In this document: piece by piece, positions 1-8,374 of the stretch
Layout of the letters: the number at the start of each line of letters is the position of its first letter
Numbering within the stretch: the first letter of the stretch is position 1
From: Marinibactrum halimedae
GTDB lineage: Bacteria; Pseudomonadota; Gammaproteobacteria; Pseudomonadales; Cellvibrionaceae
Length of the DNA: 64,000 nucleotides
Assembly: GCF_021234875.1 (NCBI RefSeq)
Contig: NZ_JAJQVM010000002.1
Span: 124,001-188,000, forward strand
Direction: 5' to 3'
Made by a program: the position numbers and the translations under genes
The notes under the pieces: model-generated
What the model was told of the DNA's origin: nothing
Database searches by the model: none
Seen by the model: the letters and a program-made list of their open reading frames with translations, nothing else

Positions 1-2
1 AG

Positions 3-104
3 AGAATCAAGGAACAAATGCGCCACCTTAGTGAGAAGATGATCAAATTGAGCCAATATAATGCACGTAGACAAGACGACGAAAGTTTGCCACCTTTCCA
101 TTAG
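3..104 (+). CDS. C-terminal end of an unidentified protein (cut by window edge)
   Basis: An open frame enters from the left edge and runs 33 codons to a TAG stop. The visible peptide is charged and helix-prone (it begins RIKEQMRHLSEKMIKL and ends in ESLPPFH), which suits the tail of a cytoplasmic protein. The other two forward frames have stops within the first 45 bases. No family can be named from so short a tail, and it could be a chance frame. Confidence 0.35.
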   Translation, partial: RIKEQMRHLSEKMIKLSQYNARRQDDESLPPFH

Positions 105-355
105 AATGATTTGCTATCGATCTTAAAGCATTCTCATATACAAGGTTTTAGAGGTAAGCTACCACTTACTCTCAATGTGAAGGTGATCACAAAAGGAAGG
201 CCCGCCAGTTGCAGCAATGCTGTCTTATCGCAAAGATGACAATTCTGCGATTTGTCATGTCAACTTCTTGGCGGACGAAAACAAATTAGGTATAAAGCTT
301 GCTCTCACCGATTACCACAACCATTACAATGTGAGATAACCGTAAGGACATTCAT

Positions 356-496
356 ATGAAAAATGATGTACTTACCTTGGCTGCAATTGTGTTTTTTGTT
401 GGTGTACTTGTCAGCAGCGTTGGTGTTAAAAGCGTCTTTCACAACGAAGGAGATACGCCTCCAGCACAGCTACAACAAGGCATTGCTTGGCAGTGA
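356..496 (+). CDS. Small single-pass membrane protein (46 aa)
   Basis: A 46-codon frame starts MKNDVLTLAAIVFFVGVLVS and is preceded by a GTAAGGAC ribosome-binding site about 7 bases before the ATG. Residues 5-24 form one hydrophobic helix, followed by a short polar tail ending in GIAWQ. It has no cysteine lipobox and no clear signal-peptidase site, so an inner-membrane anchor is likely. No family is recognised. The ribosome-binding site and clean hydrophobic segment favour a real gene. Confidence 0.5.
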   Translation: MKNDVLTLAAIVFFVGVLVSSVGVKSVFHNEGDTPPAQLQQGIAWQ

Positions 497-582
497 AGCT
501 ATTAATCGGTCATGGTAGACCTCAATAAAAAGCCATAAGCATGTTTTCACGGAAACTATGCTGGCCGAGGTAACAATAAATA

Positions 583-640
583 AGTTAAGAGAAACTCAGT
601 TAAGAGAAACTCAGTTAAGAGAAACTCAGTTAAGAGAAAC
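583..640. repeat. 15-bp tandem repeat, about 4 copies
   Basis: The unit AGTTAAGAGAAACTC is repeated three times perfectly (583-597, 598-612, 613-627), and a fourth copy diverges at its last base (628-641). It lies in a 430-base gene-free stretch between the small membrane protein and fau. Nothing in it codes for protein. Confidence 0.9.
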
Positions 641-798
641 ATAGACAGTTTGTCATAGTGGTCTGTCTTAGCGATAACAAGCTTACCGCTATCACTAAAA
701 ATCCGGTGGTAATGTAATCTTTGCTATCGAGTACAAATTGAACTTTAAACCTTAACTGGCATTAAAGTAGAAATATTATTAAGGCGACGTGATTATCG

Positions 799-829
799 CG
801 ACAAGAAATCATTACAATGCCGCTTGTCG
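799..829 (+). other. Inverted repeat (possible RNA hairpin)
   Basis: CGACAAG (799-805) is complementary to CTTGTCG (823-829), giving a 7-bp stem with a 17-nt loop. It sits 30 bases before the strong terminator-like hairpin at 859-887 in an otherwise gene-free stretch. Together they could be the 3' half of a small RNA read on the plus strand. No convincing promoter was found. Confidence 0.3.
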
Positions 830-858
830 TCTTAATCATCTATTCAAACAGTGCCATT

Positions 859-887
859 CAAAAGCCAATGATTCTGTTGGCTTTTTT
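859..887. terminator. Intrinsic terminator hairpin
   Basis: AAAAGCCAA (860-868) pairs with TTGGCTTTT (877-885), an 8-nt loop lies between, and a T6 run follows on the plus strand. Because As precede the stem, it can also work on the minus strand for fau, whose stop lies 40 bases away. Which transcript it ends on the plus strand is unclear. Confidence 0.65.
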
Positions 888-926
888 ATTTCCTACTTTA
901 TTACTCCCCTTACTTACACAATTTTA

Positions 927-1550
927 TTACAAAACATTATTACAAAGTGCAGCGAACGACTCTGTCACAATCCCCTCCATCGCCACATCCCAGTCATCAG
1001 ACGGCAACCTCGTAGAGGCCTGGCAAGAATGCGCAACACCAATTAAAGCGGGTGTTGAAAAAGGCGACAAATAAGTATTTGTTTTACTTTTCCTATACGC
1101 AAACGCCCGATCATAAAAGCCGCCTCCCATTCCCAACCGTCCTCCAAAATGGTCAAAGGAGACCAACGGCATCAGCACCATATTTAAACACCACACCGGA
1201 ATTCGACGACTGAAGCGGCGATCAGGCTCTAATATTCCAAATCGATTGGGGCGCAAAGGCATACCTTGACGATATTCATAGAATTGCATACGAGGTGATA
1301 CCCGCTTCGTTCCATCACCAATTACAGGCAAATAGCAACGCTTCCCAAGACGCTGAGCAAAATCCATAGCGTAGGTTAAATCCACCTCTCCATCGCTCGC
1401 CCAATAAAAACCAATGTGTTGGCTAAATAAAAAACAAGATTGAGTAGACAATTGCGACATGACACCAAATGCAGCCTGATCTTGCTGTTCAGGCGTTAAA
1501 GCACGACGCGCAGCTCGCATTTGTCGTCGGATTTCATTTTTCTCTTTCAT
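927..1550 (-). CDS. fau: 5-formyltetrahydrofolate cyclo-ligase
   Basis: This enzyme converts 5-formyl-THF to 5,10-methenyl-THF with ATP in the cytoplasm and recycles the storage folate. The 207-aa protein has the family length. The N-terminus is rich in basic residues (KNEIRRQMRAARRAL), and the signature FGGRLGMGGGFYDRAF near residue 145 forms the phosphate/folate site. The ATG at 1550 follows a short gap after the 6S RNA gene. The order zapA-6S RNA-fau on one strand matches that of E. coli and Pseudomonas, where fau is cotranscribed with 6S RNA. The stop lies just before the hairpin at 859-887. Confidence 0.93.
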   Translation of the reverse strand: MKEKNEIRRQMRAARRALTPEQQDQAAFGVMSQLSTQSCFLFSQHIGFYWASDGEVDLTYAMDFAQRLGKRCYLPVIGDGTKRVSPRMQFYEYRQGMPLRPNRFGILEPDRRFSRRIPVWCLNMVLMPLVSFDHFGGRLGMGGGFYDRAFAYRKSKTNTYLSPFSTPALIGVAHSCQASTRLPSDDWDVAMEGIVTESFAALCNNVL

Positions 1551-1777
1551 TCAGTATCACCGCTATGGCCTGTTATGGATGGATAACTGACCTTGCATAA
1601 AGGCAATTTATCAACCTGAAAGTGATTTTAAGTCAAGAAGCCATCATCGGCCTATTAATGCAAGAACACAGCTATGAAGAAAAAAATGAACAATGAGTTA
1701 CTCAAAACAATCGTGAAAAGAATATGAGCAAAGTAGAAAAAGGAAGAATGTGCGCACCTGCACAAAAATACGGATAA

Positions 1778-1966
1778 GGTATCCCGGCGACGCCGCTGTC
1801 AACTTGGCCTTGAACCGTAGGGTTCAAGGGGAGGTGGCTGAAATGCATTAGGCTTTCCGTCTCGCGGACCTGCACACCAACATTTGCGAGTCACTTCCGG
1901 GGTATACATTATCGGCTCGAGGACTTGTCAACTGGCAAACGCCTCAGGATGGCAACAGTATACCCC
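1778..1966 (-). ncRNA. ssrS: 6S RNA
   Basis: 6S RNA binds sigma70 RNA polymerase and mimics an open promoter. Read on the minus strand, the 5' part contains CCTGAGGCGTTTGCCAG and GAGCCGATAATGTATACC. The 3' part contains a strong hairpin, CCTTGAACC-CTAC-GGTTCAAGG, as in enterobacterial 6S RNA, and ends in GCGGCGTCGCCGGGATACC. The GGTATAC and GGATACC ends can close the long stem. Position between zapA and fau is diagnostic. Ends are estimated to within about 10 nt. A TACAAT box at 1987-1992 on the minus strand could be the -10 element of a slightly longer precursor. Confidence 0.92.
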
Positions 1967-2304
1967 AACACGGCGTTGCTAAAAATATTGTACTTCTCTC
2001 CATTTTGCGATAGACAACTGTCAAGCGACAACCAAATACAGTGCCACATATAGTATTTTTACAATTAAACACAGACTTGATTCCCTAGTTAAAAAAAACC
2101 GCTATAAAAAATCGATAATGCCTTCATTCGCATTTTTAGAATAAGGAGAAAAGATACAACAGATAGGATTTTGCAGAAAAAGAAGCAAGTGATCGAACAG
2201 TAATCAAACAAAATTTATAAAAATAAAAAGCGAAAATAAAAAAGAAAGGAAAAGCGTAACGTAGAAGTGGTGACAGCCGACACGTTCAGTAAATAAACAA
2301 GCAC
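1967..2304. other. Gene-free stretch between 6S RNA and zapA
   Basis: This is AT-rich sequence that should hold the 6S RNA promoter (TACAAT-like box at 1987-1992, minus strand). No coding frame, repeat or further hairpin was seen. Confidence 0.5.
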
Positions 2305-2589
2305 TTACTCCAAACGAGAAAGTGCATCATCAATTTTATCCGACATGCGTTTTAGCATCTGGTCGTCCATTTGGCTCTGTTCTTGATGCGCCTGCAATAG
2401 ATCATGGCTCAAATTTAACGCTGCCATCACGGCAATCCGCTCCATACCAATCACAGTGCCAGCATTGCGAATTTTCCGCATACGATGATCTAGTTGATGC
2501 GCGGCACGCAAAAGATCGTCCCGCTCCTCTTCTGAACAGGCCACTTGGAAGTCTTTACCCAAGATGTTGACAGTAACAGTGGTGGTCAT
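2305..2589 (-). CDS. zapA: Cell division protein ZapA
   Basis: ZapA is a small cytoplasmic protein that cross-links FtsZ filaments at the division site. At 94 aa it has the usual length. The N-terminal beta-rich head (VTVNILGKDFQVACSEEE) is followed by LLRAAHQLDHRMRKIR, a conserved MAALNLSHDLL segment, and a C-terminal coiled coil of about 30 residues rich in Q, M and D. It lies 32 bases downstream of another small coiled-coil gene, probably in one transcript, and upstream of 6S RNA, as in most gammaproteobacteria. Confidence 0.92.
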   Translation of the reverse strand: MTTTVTVNILGKDFQVACSEEERDDLLRAAHQLDHRMRKIRNAGTVIGMERIAVMAALNLSHDLLQAHQEQSQMDDQMLKRMSDKIDDALSRLE

Positions 2590-2621
2590 AATAGTAAGAT
2601 CATAGATTTAAGTTCACAATA

Positions 2622-2831
2622 TCATGCCTCTGACTCAAGACTTCTTAAGCGGCTGATCATTGCTTCTACACGAGACTTAGCCAATTCGTTCTTCTCAACC
2701 AATCGGCCACGCTCTTGGTGCCATTTTTCTTCACGCTCTAATAGATTTTGCTTGTCCAACTGAAGCTGCTCGACTCGCCCAATCAATTCGTTAATTTTAG
2801 CTTCCAATACCAACATTTGTTCTTGAGACAT
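2622..2831 (-). CDS. Small coiled-coil protein (TIGR02449 type)
   Basis: The 69-aa protein starts MSQEQMLVLEAKINELIGRV and is predicted to be almost entirely coiled coil, with leucines at heptad spacing and a Glu/Lys-rich middle (LLEREEKWHQERGRL). It resembles the small ZapB-like TIGR02449 proteins found directly upstream of zapA in Pseudomonas and relatives, and a role in division is inferred from that position. An upstream in-frame start would add 22 residues, including hydrophobic ones, that do not fit the family, so the ATG at 2831 was chosen. Confidence 0.75.
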   Translation of the reverse strand: MSQEQMLVLEAKINELIGRVEQLQLDKQNLLEREEKWHQERGRLVEKNELAKSRVEAMISRLRSLESEA

Positions 2832-3178
2832 AATTTTCCAAGCCACAGCATGGTATGCATCACACAACGACGTTATAAATGACTGAACTATGAACACCGT
2901 TGTCGACGTAAGTTACAACATCAAGTCGCAATAATGGTTACCGTTTACTATATTGTGGGGACTCAAAGTGGTCAATTAGCACATCAACAGAATGACAACC
3001 GTCAATCAATTCAATTTCTTTTCGTTTCCTGCTCGTTTTTTCTGATAATGCAGAATCATGGTAGAATTTTCTCCTTAAAAGCGGACAACACCTAAACCGC
3101 AAACGATAAACATGTGTTCAGCTTAATCACATTTTAGTGCGTCAAGAAGTACACCACCTCTAGTAACAGGCTACTTGA
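2832..3178. other. Intergenic stretch between divergent transcripts
   Basis: The region must carry the promoters of the minus-strand zapA unit and the plus-strand ygfB-pepP-ubi unit. No promoter or operator was clear enough to place, and no coding frame was supported. Confidence 0.4.
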
Positions 3179-3757
3179 ATGAGCGATTCCTCTTCCATCA
3201 TCGATTTTGACTCTCTTTGCGACTTACTGGCACCCCTTAATGTCATCAACAGTCCTGCCGAATTGCACGGCTTTCTCTGCGGCAAACTGACCGGTGGCGC
3301 CCAACTTTCTCACTCACAGTGGCTAGAAAAAGCCTGGGAGCTATTGGATGCCGTCGAAACTCCCACCGACGAAGCCAGCAATGCCCTTGTGGAACTTTTT
3401 GAAACCACTCAACAACAATTGCAAGGCAATGACTTCAGACTGCAGTTATTAGTTCCCGATGATGATACCGATATGAGCCAGAGGCTCATGGCGCTTGGTC
3501 AATGGACATACGGATTTTTAACCGGTTTAGGTAATTCTGGCCTAGCTGGCACCAGCCAACTTTCCCCAGAAGTGGCAGAAGGTATGCGAGACTTAGCCGC
3601 CATCGCACAGATCAACGACAGCTCAGATCCAGAAGAGACCGACGAAAATGATTACAATGAAGTGCTCGAATACGTTCGAGTGGTCGTATTGAATATGTAC
3701 GAAGAAATTGGTCGCTCGGCAAACAACGCCGCAAGCCCCCAACCCCCGATTCATTAG
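3179..3757 (+). CDS. ygfB: UPF0149 family protein YgfB
   Basis: A 192-aa acidic cytoplasmic protein of the UPF0149/YgfB family. The family core is visible: SPAELHGFLCGKLTGGA near residues 27-43, then FRLQLLVPDDDTDMSQR and the central ALGQWTYGFLTGLG, with a C-terminal EYVRVVVLNMYEEI helix. YgfB sits before pepP-ubiH in most gammaproteobacteria. In Pseudomonas aeruginosa it has been linked to repression of the ampDh3 amidase gene, but its general biochemical role is not settled. The ATG at 3179 starts MSDSSSIIDFD. It leads the ubi operon. Confidence 0.9.
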   Translation: MSDSSSIIDFDSLCDLLAPLNVINSPAELHGFLCGKLTGGAQLSHSQWLEKAWELLDAVETPTDEASNALVELFETTQQQLQGNDFRLQLLVPDDDTDMSQRLMALGQWTYGFLTGLGNSGLAGTSQLSPEVAEGMRDLAAIAQINDSSDPEETDENDYNEVLEYVRVVVLNMYEEIGRSANNAASPQPPIH

Positions 3758-3821
3758 GTATGATACCCCTCATATAACACCGACCTAATGAACGCCGATG
3801 TGAAGTAATGGAGCTCTCCCT

Positions 3822-5153
3822 TTGAAACAGCGCATTGCACTGATTGAATATTCCCGCCGTCGCCGCGAGTTAATGGACATGATGGAGCCCAACAGTATTG
3901 CCATCATTCCATCTGCTCAAGAAGTGGTCCGCAGCCGCGATACACATTTTTCATTTCGCCAGGATAGTGATTTTTACTATCTTTCCGGATTTGACGAACC
4001 TAATGCCGTTTTAGCATTGATCCCCGGTAGGGAGCACGGCGAAGCCGTGTTATTTGTTCGAGAACGAGATCGAGAAAAAGAAATTTGGGACGGCTACCGA
4101 CAAGGCCCTGAAGGCGTGGTCGAAAACTTCGATGCAGATGATGCCTTCCCGATTGATGACATCGACGAGATTTTGCCGGGATTACTTGAAGGCCGTGAAC
4201 GAGTGTATTACAGCCTTGGGCGCGACGCCGACTTTGATCGTAAAGTCATGGACTGGGTAAATACCTTACGAGCCCAAGTCCGTGCCGGTGCCGTACCTCC
4301 GGGTGAGTTTTCTGATTTACATCACTTTCTACATGACATGCGCTTATTTAAAAGCGCCTCAGAAATTCGAGTGATGAAAGACGCCGGAGACATATCCGCC
4401 AATGCCCACGTCATCGCAATGCAACAGTGCAAGCCGGGTATGTACGAATACCAACTGGAAGCACACATCCACCACACGTTCGCTCAAGCCGGCGCCAGGC
4501 ATCCTGCCTACAGCACCATTGTGGGCAGTGGAGACAACGCCTGCATACTGCATTACATCGAAAACAATCGCAAAATGAACGCCGGCGATCTAGTACTCAT
4601 TGACGCAGGTTGCGAATTGGAAATGTACGCTGCCGACATTACGAGAACCTTCCCAGTCAACGGTAAATTCAGCGAAGAACAAAAAGCCATCTACAACATT
4701 GTACTTAAGGCCCAACTTGCCGCCATTGAGGCAGCACGCCCCGGTAACCATTGGAATCAGCCCCATGAAATTGCCGTACAAATTATTACCGAAGGCTTGG
4801 TTGAACTGGGTATTTTGAACGGCGACGTTGAAAAGCTTCTGGAGGCAGGGGCTTACCGGGACTTTTACATGCATCGCACCGGCCATTGGATCGGTATCGA
4901 TGTACACGATGTCGGCGATTACAAAGTCGCTGGCCAATGGCGCATTTTAGAGCCCGGAATGGTATTAACCATTGAGCCGGGTATCTACATTCACCGCGAC
5001 AACGATAGCGTAGACGCCAAATGGCGCGGGATTGGTGTCCGTATTGAAGATGACATTGTTATCACCCCAGACGGCTGCGACGTGATTACCGATGGCGTAC
5101 CGAAAACCGTCGACGCCATTGAAGCTCTGATGGCCGAGTCCACCGCACAGTGA
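3822..5153 (+). CDS. pepP: Xaa-Pro aminopeptidase
   Basis: PepP removes N-terminal residues preceding proline, using two Mn ions, in the cytoplasm. The 443-aa protein has the family length. An N-terminal domain (FRQDSDFYYLSGFDEPNAV) is followed by a pita-bread catalytic domain. Metal ligands are visible in LIDAGCELEMYAADITRTF (two Asp), MHRTGHWIGIDVHD (His), IEPGIYI (Glu) and GVRIEDDIVIT (Glu). Translation probably starts at the TTG at 3822, because GGAG lies 8 bases upstream, the sequence from there aligns with E. coli PepP, and the nearby upstream ATG is out of frame. The stop overlaps the ubiH start. Confidence 0.93.
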   Translation: MKQRIALIEYSRRRRELMDMMEPNSIAIIPSAQEVVRSRDTHFSFRQDSDFYYLSGFDEPNAVLALIPGREHGEAVLFVRERDREKEIWDGYRQGPEGVVENFDADDAFPIDDIDEILPGLLEGRERVYYSLGRDADFDRKVMDWVNTLRAQVRAGAVPPGEFSDLHHFLHDMRLFKSASEIRVMKDAGDISANAHVIAMQQCKPGMYEYQLEAHIHHTFAQAGARHPAYSTIVGSGDNACILHYIENNRKMNAGDLVLIDAGCELEMYAADITRTFPVNGKFSEEQKAIYNIVLKAQLAAIEAARPGNHWNQPHEIAVQIITEGLVELGILNGDVEKLLEAGAYRDFYMHRTGHWIGIDVHDVGDYKVAGQWRILEPGMVLTIEPGIYIHRDNDSVDAKWRGIGVRIEDDIVITPDGCDVITDGVPKTVDAIEALMAESTAQ

Positions 5154-6415
5154 ACAGCCCCAGCCTCAAAGCGGCACAAGAAACATCGATTGCCATCGTC
5201 GGTGGCGGAATGGTCGGCGCCACTTTGGCTCTGCTGTTGGCCAATGCAGAGCCTCGCTGGCAAATTACTTTATTCGAGCGTTACGCTCTGCCACTGGAAA
5301 ACGAACCCGCTAAGCAACCCAGCTTTGATGAACGCAGCACTGCCTTGTCATTTGGCAGCACGACGATTTTAAACGCTCTTGGCATTTGGGACACACTAGA
5401 GAGCCTTATTACGCCCATTGATACGGTGCACGTATCCGATGCAGGGCATATTGGGGGGACTCGCCTGCAAGCCAAAGCGCAACAGGTGCCTGCTCTGGGG
5501 TACGTCATAGAAAACCGCCACCTCGGCCAGACATTAATGCAACAGGTGATGCATTGCGACAACATTAACTTCATCGCACCTGCCTGCGTCACTCAACTTA
5601 CCCCTAAGCCAAATGGCTTTTACTTATCGTGGTCTCAAGATGAAGGCGATTCCAACTCCCTTCACAGCCTTGAGCCTGATCTTGTCATTGTGGCCGATGG
5701 TGCACACTCCCCACTGAGAAAACAGCTTGGAATAGACACCGCACAACACGACTACGATCAAACCGGTATCATTGCGAATGTGGGATTTACACAACCTCAT
5801 AAAGGGGTAGCTTATGAGCGCTTCACCCCTAAAGGGCCCTTGGCACTATTACCATTAGGGCAAAGCCCCAACGGCAAAACCTCCGCTTTGGTATGGACTC
5901 GCCCTAAAATCGACGCTGAATCCTTACTGAAATGTTCTGAAGCTCAATTTCTAGATCAATTGCAAGCAGACTTTGGCTGGCGACTCGGCCGCTTCACGCG
6001 TGTGAGTCCCCGACATGCATACCCACTCTCGCTCATTCTGGCAAAGGAGCAAGTGCGACAGCACTTAGTCGTCGTCGGCAATGCAGCCCATTTTTTACAT
6101 CCCGTTGCCGGCCAAGGCTTCAATCTCGCACTGCGTGACTGCGCACGGTTAGCAGCAGTATTGGCTGAAGGCTGGAAAAACAACCCCATCACGTTTGCAA
6201 AACTGAATAATTTACAGCGATATGTGGATCAGCAACATACCGACCAACTTACGACGATTGGCTTTAGCCATAATCTGGTTAAACTGTTTTCCAGTGATCA
6301 TCTCGTTTATGCCGGGCTTAGACAACTCGGACTGCTTGCCCTAGACACAACCGCCACCGGACAAAGCGCCTTTGCACGACAAGCCATGGGAGTGGGGGGA
6401 GCTTTCTCTTTATGA
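5150..6415 (+). CDS. ubiH: 2-polyprenyl-6-methoxyphenol 4-hydroxylase UbiH
   Basis: A flavoprotein monooxygenase that hydroxylates the ubiquinone precursor ring. The 421-aa protein shows the N-terminal FAD Rossmann motif IAIVGGGMVGATLALLLA, the NAD(P)H/FAD motif VIVADGAHSPLR, and the ribityl-binding motif VGNAAHFLHPVAGQGFNLAL. The start is a GTG at 5150 that overlaps the pepP TGA, so translation is coupled. The stop overlaps the next flavoprotein start by four bases (ATGA). The assignment as UbiH rather than UbiF or UbiI rests on gene order and the FLHPVAGQGFN signature. Confidence 0.9.
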   Translation: MNSPSLKAAQETSIAIVGGGMVGATLALLLANAEPRWQITLFERYALPLENEPAKQPSFDERSTALSFGSTTILNALGIWDTLESLITPIDTVHVSDAGHIGGTRLQAKAQQVPALGYVIENRHLGQTLMQQVMHCDNINFIAPACVTQLTPKPNGFYLSWSQDEGDSNSLHSLEPDLVIVADGAHSPLRKQLGIDTAQHDYDQTGIIANVGFTQPHKGVAYERFTPKGPLALLPLGQSPNGKTSALVWTRPKIDAESLLKCSEAQFLDQLQADFGWRLGRFTRVSPRHAYPLSLILAKEQVRQHLVVVGNAAHFLHPVAGQGFNLALRDCARLAAVLAEGWKNNPITFAKLNNLQRYVDQQHTDQLTTIGFSHNLVKLFSSDHLVYAGLRQLGLLALDTTATGQSAFARQAMGVGGAFSL

Positions 6416-7737
6416 CGAATAACACAGAAACCTTAGAACCAAACAACAAACAGCCACCCTCTACAGAACACACCTACGATATTGTCATCGTAGGCGGCGG
6501 CTTGGTGGGCGCTAGTTTAGCGGCAAGTTTATTATTAAAAGCCGACGTCCATAATGAAAGCCTCGGCCACCCGCCTCTTTCCATTGCCTTGATTGATGCA
6601 GGTCCAAAGCCAGAGGCACCGGCTCTAGATAAGCACGATGCCAGAGTGGTGGCACTCACACGGGAGTCTGAAACACTCTTACGAGATATTGGCGCATGGC
6701 AGAGCATAGAGAAACTGCGAGCATGCCCCTATACCCATATGACCGTATGGGATGCTGATGGCACGGGACAAATTCACTTCGACTGCCGCGAATTGGCCGA
6801 ACCAAACCTTGGGCATATCGTCGAAAATCGTGTCGCACTGTACGCAGTTTATGAACAACTCGAAAACCAAGATGCCATCTCCCTTTGGCATCATTCTACT
6901 ATTGAGCATATAGCACCCGATAACACCCTAACCTTGAGCGATGGCCGCACTGTGCAGGGCACCTTAATCGTGGCTGCCGACGGTGCGCACTCCAAAATAC
7001 GTACCCTAACGAATTTCGCCACACGAGAGTGGGATTATGGACACCATGCCATTGTGACGACGGTTAAAACACAACACCCTCACCAAAGCACAGCATGGCA
7101 GCGATTTCTACCGACAGGCCCTTTGGCTTTTTTGCCATTACTCAGCAATGGTACTGATGGTGACACATCACTGGCCTCCCCCTCGTCATTATCAAACTCT
7201 GAAGAGCATTATTCTTCTATTGTCTGGTCGATTGAAGAAAAATACGCCCACGACCTCATGGCAATGAACGATGACTCATTCAAACAAGCTCTCAGCGATG
7301 CCTTTGAATACACCTTGGGTGAGGTAACTTGGTGTGACAAGCGCGCCTGCTTCCCGCTACGACAACGGCACGCCCAGCGTTATTATCAAAATGGAATTGT
7401 ATTAATTGGCGATGCCGCCCATACCATTCACCCTCTAGCCGGCCAAGGGGTCAATCTTGGCTTATTGGATGTGAACAGCCTTTGCGAAGAAATCACCCGT
7501 GCCAGAAAACGAGGTATTCCACTTGATGATATCTCCATACTCAAGCGCTATCAGCGTCATCGCAAACCTCACAACTTAGGAGTAATGGCGGTGATGGAAG
7601 GGTTTAAACAATTATTTGGTACAAAGGCTATCAGCCTACGGTGGATACGAAATGAGGGAATGCGCCAACTCAACCGGCTTACCCCTTTAAAAAACCCCAT
7701 TGTTCGTCGCGCAATGGGAATCACCGGTAAACATTAA
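6412..7737 (+). CDS. ubiI: Ubiquinone-pathway FAD monooxygenase (UbiI/VisC family)
   Basis: The second ring hydroxylase of the pair; UbiI acts on C5 of octaprenylphenol in E. coli. The 441-aa protein has IVGGGLVGASLAASL for FAD binding, VAADGAHSKIR, and LIGDAAHTIHPLAGQGVNLG. About 20 residues precede the Rossmann strand, slightly longer than E. coli UbiI, and a Ser/Asp-rich insertion lies near residues 245-265. It overlaps ubiH by ATGA. Substrate position (C5 or C1) cannot be decided from sequence alone, so VisC-type is the safer family name. Confidence 0.87.
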   Translation: MTNNTETLEPNNKQPPSTEHTYDIVIVGGGLVGASLAASLLLKADVHNESLGHPPLSIALIDAGPKPEAPALDKHDARVVALTRESETLLRDIGAWQSIEKLRACPYTHMTVWDADGTGQIHFDCRELAEPNLGHIVENRVALYAVYEQLENQDAISLWHHSTIEHIAPDNTLTLSDGRTVQGTLIVAADGAHSKIRTLTNFATREWDYGHHAIVTTVKTQHPHQSTAWQRFLPTGPLAFLPLLSNGTDGDTSLASPSSLSNSEEHYSSIVWSIEEKYAHDLMAMNDDSFKQALSDAFEYTLGEVTWCDKRACFPLRQRHAQRYYQNGIVLIGDAAHTIHPLAGQGVNLGLLDVNSLCEEITRARKRGIPLDDISILKRYQRHRKPHNLGVMAVMEGFKQLFGTKAISLRWIRNEGMRQLNRLTPLKNPIVRRAMGITGKH

Positions 7738-7775
7738 ACAACACGAGCTAGCTCGAAAACAAAATACGCATTTTC

Positions 7776-8156
7776 ATGACAAAAAACACTAGAGAGATAA
7801 TGAAACTCATCAACATGGTTTACGCCATGTCACTTTTATTGGCCAGCTTGTGGTTTACAAGCCAGCTCGATACATTTGGCCTCTTTGTTGGCACAACAGG
7901 ATTCCTATGTGTATCGGGCGTTATCATGAAAAAAAAATGGGGGTATTTCGCTGCCGGAATTTGGTGCGCCGGCTTAATGCGGTTATCCATCGATAAATAT
8001 TCTGGCGTTTACGAAGACAGCATTAAACATACCGTCACGGCACTCGGATTTTTCGGCGTAGTCTTCGCCATTATCCTCCATGAAACATTGACGAAAACCA
8101 GTAAAAAAGCAGAAAGTAAGAGCAAAAACACTCCAACAGACTCATCAAGCCATTGA
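7776..8156 (+). CDS. Integral membrane protein of unknown function
   Basis: The 126-aa protein has about four hydrophobic segments (around residues 13-28, 32-48, 54-70, 84-102) and a Lys/Ser-rich cytoplasmic tail. It resembles no family I can name. It follows ubiI by 38 bases and may be carried by the same transcript. The ATG at 7776 lacks a clear ribosome-binding site. The ATG at 7800 (MKLINMVYAMSLLLA), preceded by AGAGAG, is a plausible alternative. Confidence 0.6.
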   Translation: MTKNTREIMKLINMVYAMSLLLASLWFTSQLDTFGLFVGTTGFLCVSGVIMKKKWGYFAAGIWCAGLMRLSIDKYSGVYEDSIKHTVTALGFFGVVFAIILHETLTKTSKKAESKSKNTPTDSSSH

Positions 8157-8374
8157 AGACAACTCAAATACCCTTAGCAAGAGAGCGTTTATTTTCGTAA
8201 AAATCACGATAAATACTCGTTTGCAGCACGCATTGGGATTCCGCTTTACACACAGATTACGCTACAATGCTGATTCTTTAATCAAATCTCAGTCTTTCAA
8301 GCAGTTAAGTGGGAACACTCGACACGCACCATTAAGAAAGTGGTCAATGCTGGGTTAGGAGCACCTTTAGACAC

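Noticed and set aside
144-340. Short plus-strand frame ending in DYHNHYNVR near 200-339
   Set aside because: About 40-50 codons, no ribosome-binding site and no family; it may be a decayed fragment but nothing supports it.
583-640. 15-bp arrays considered as CRISPR repeats
   Set aside because: Units are directly adjacent without spacers and far shorter than CRISPR repeats; no cas genes are in the window.
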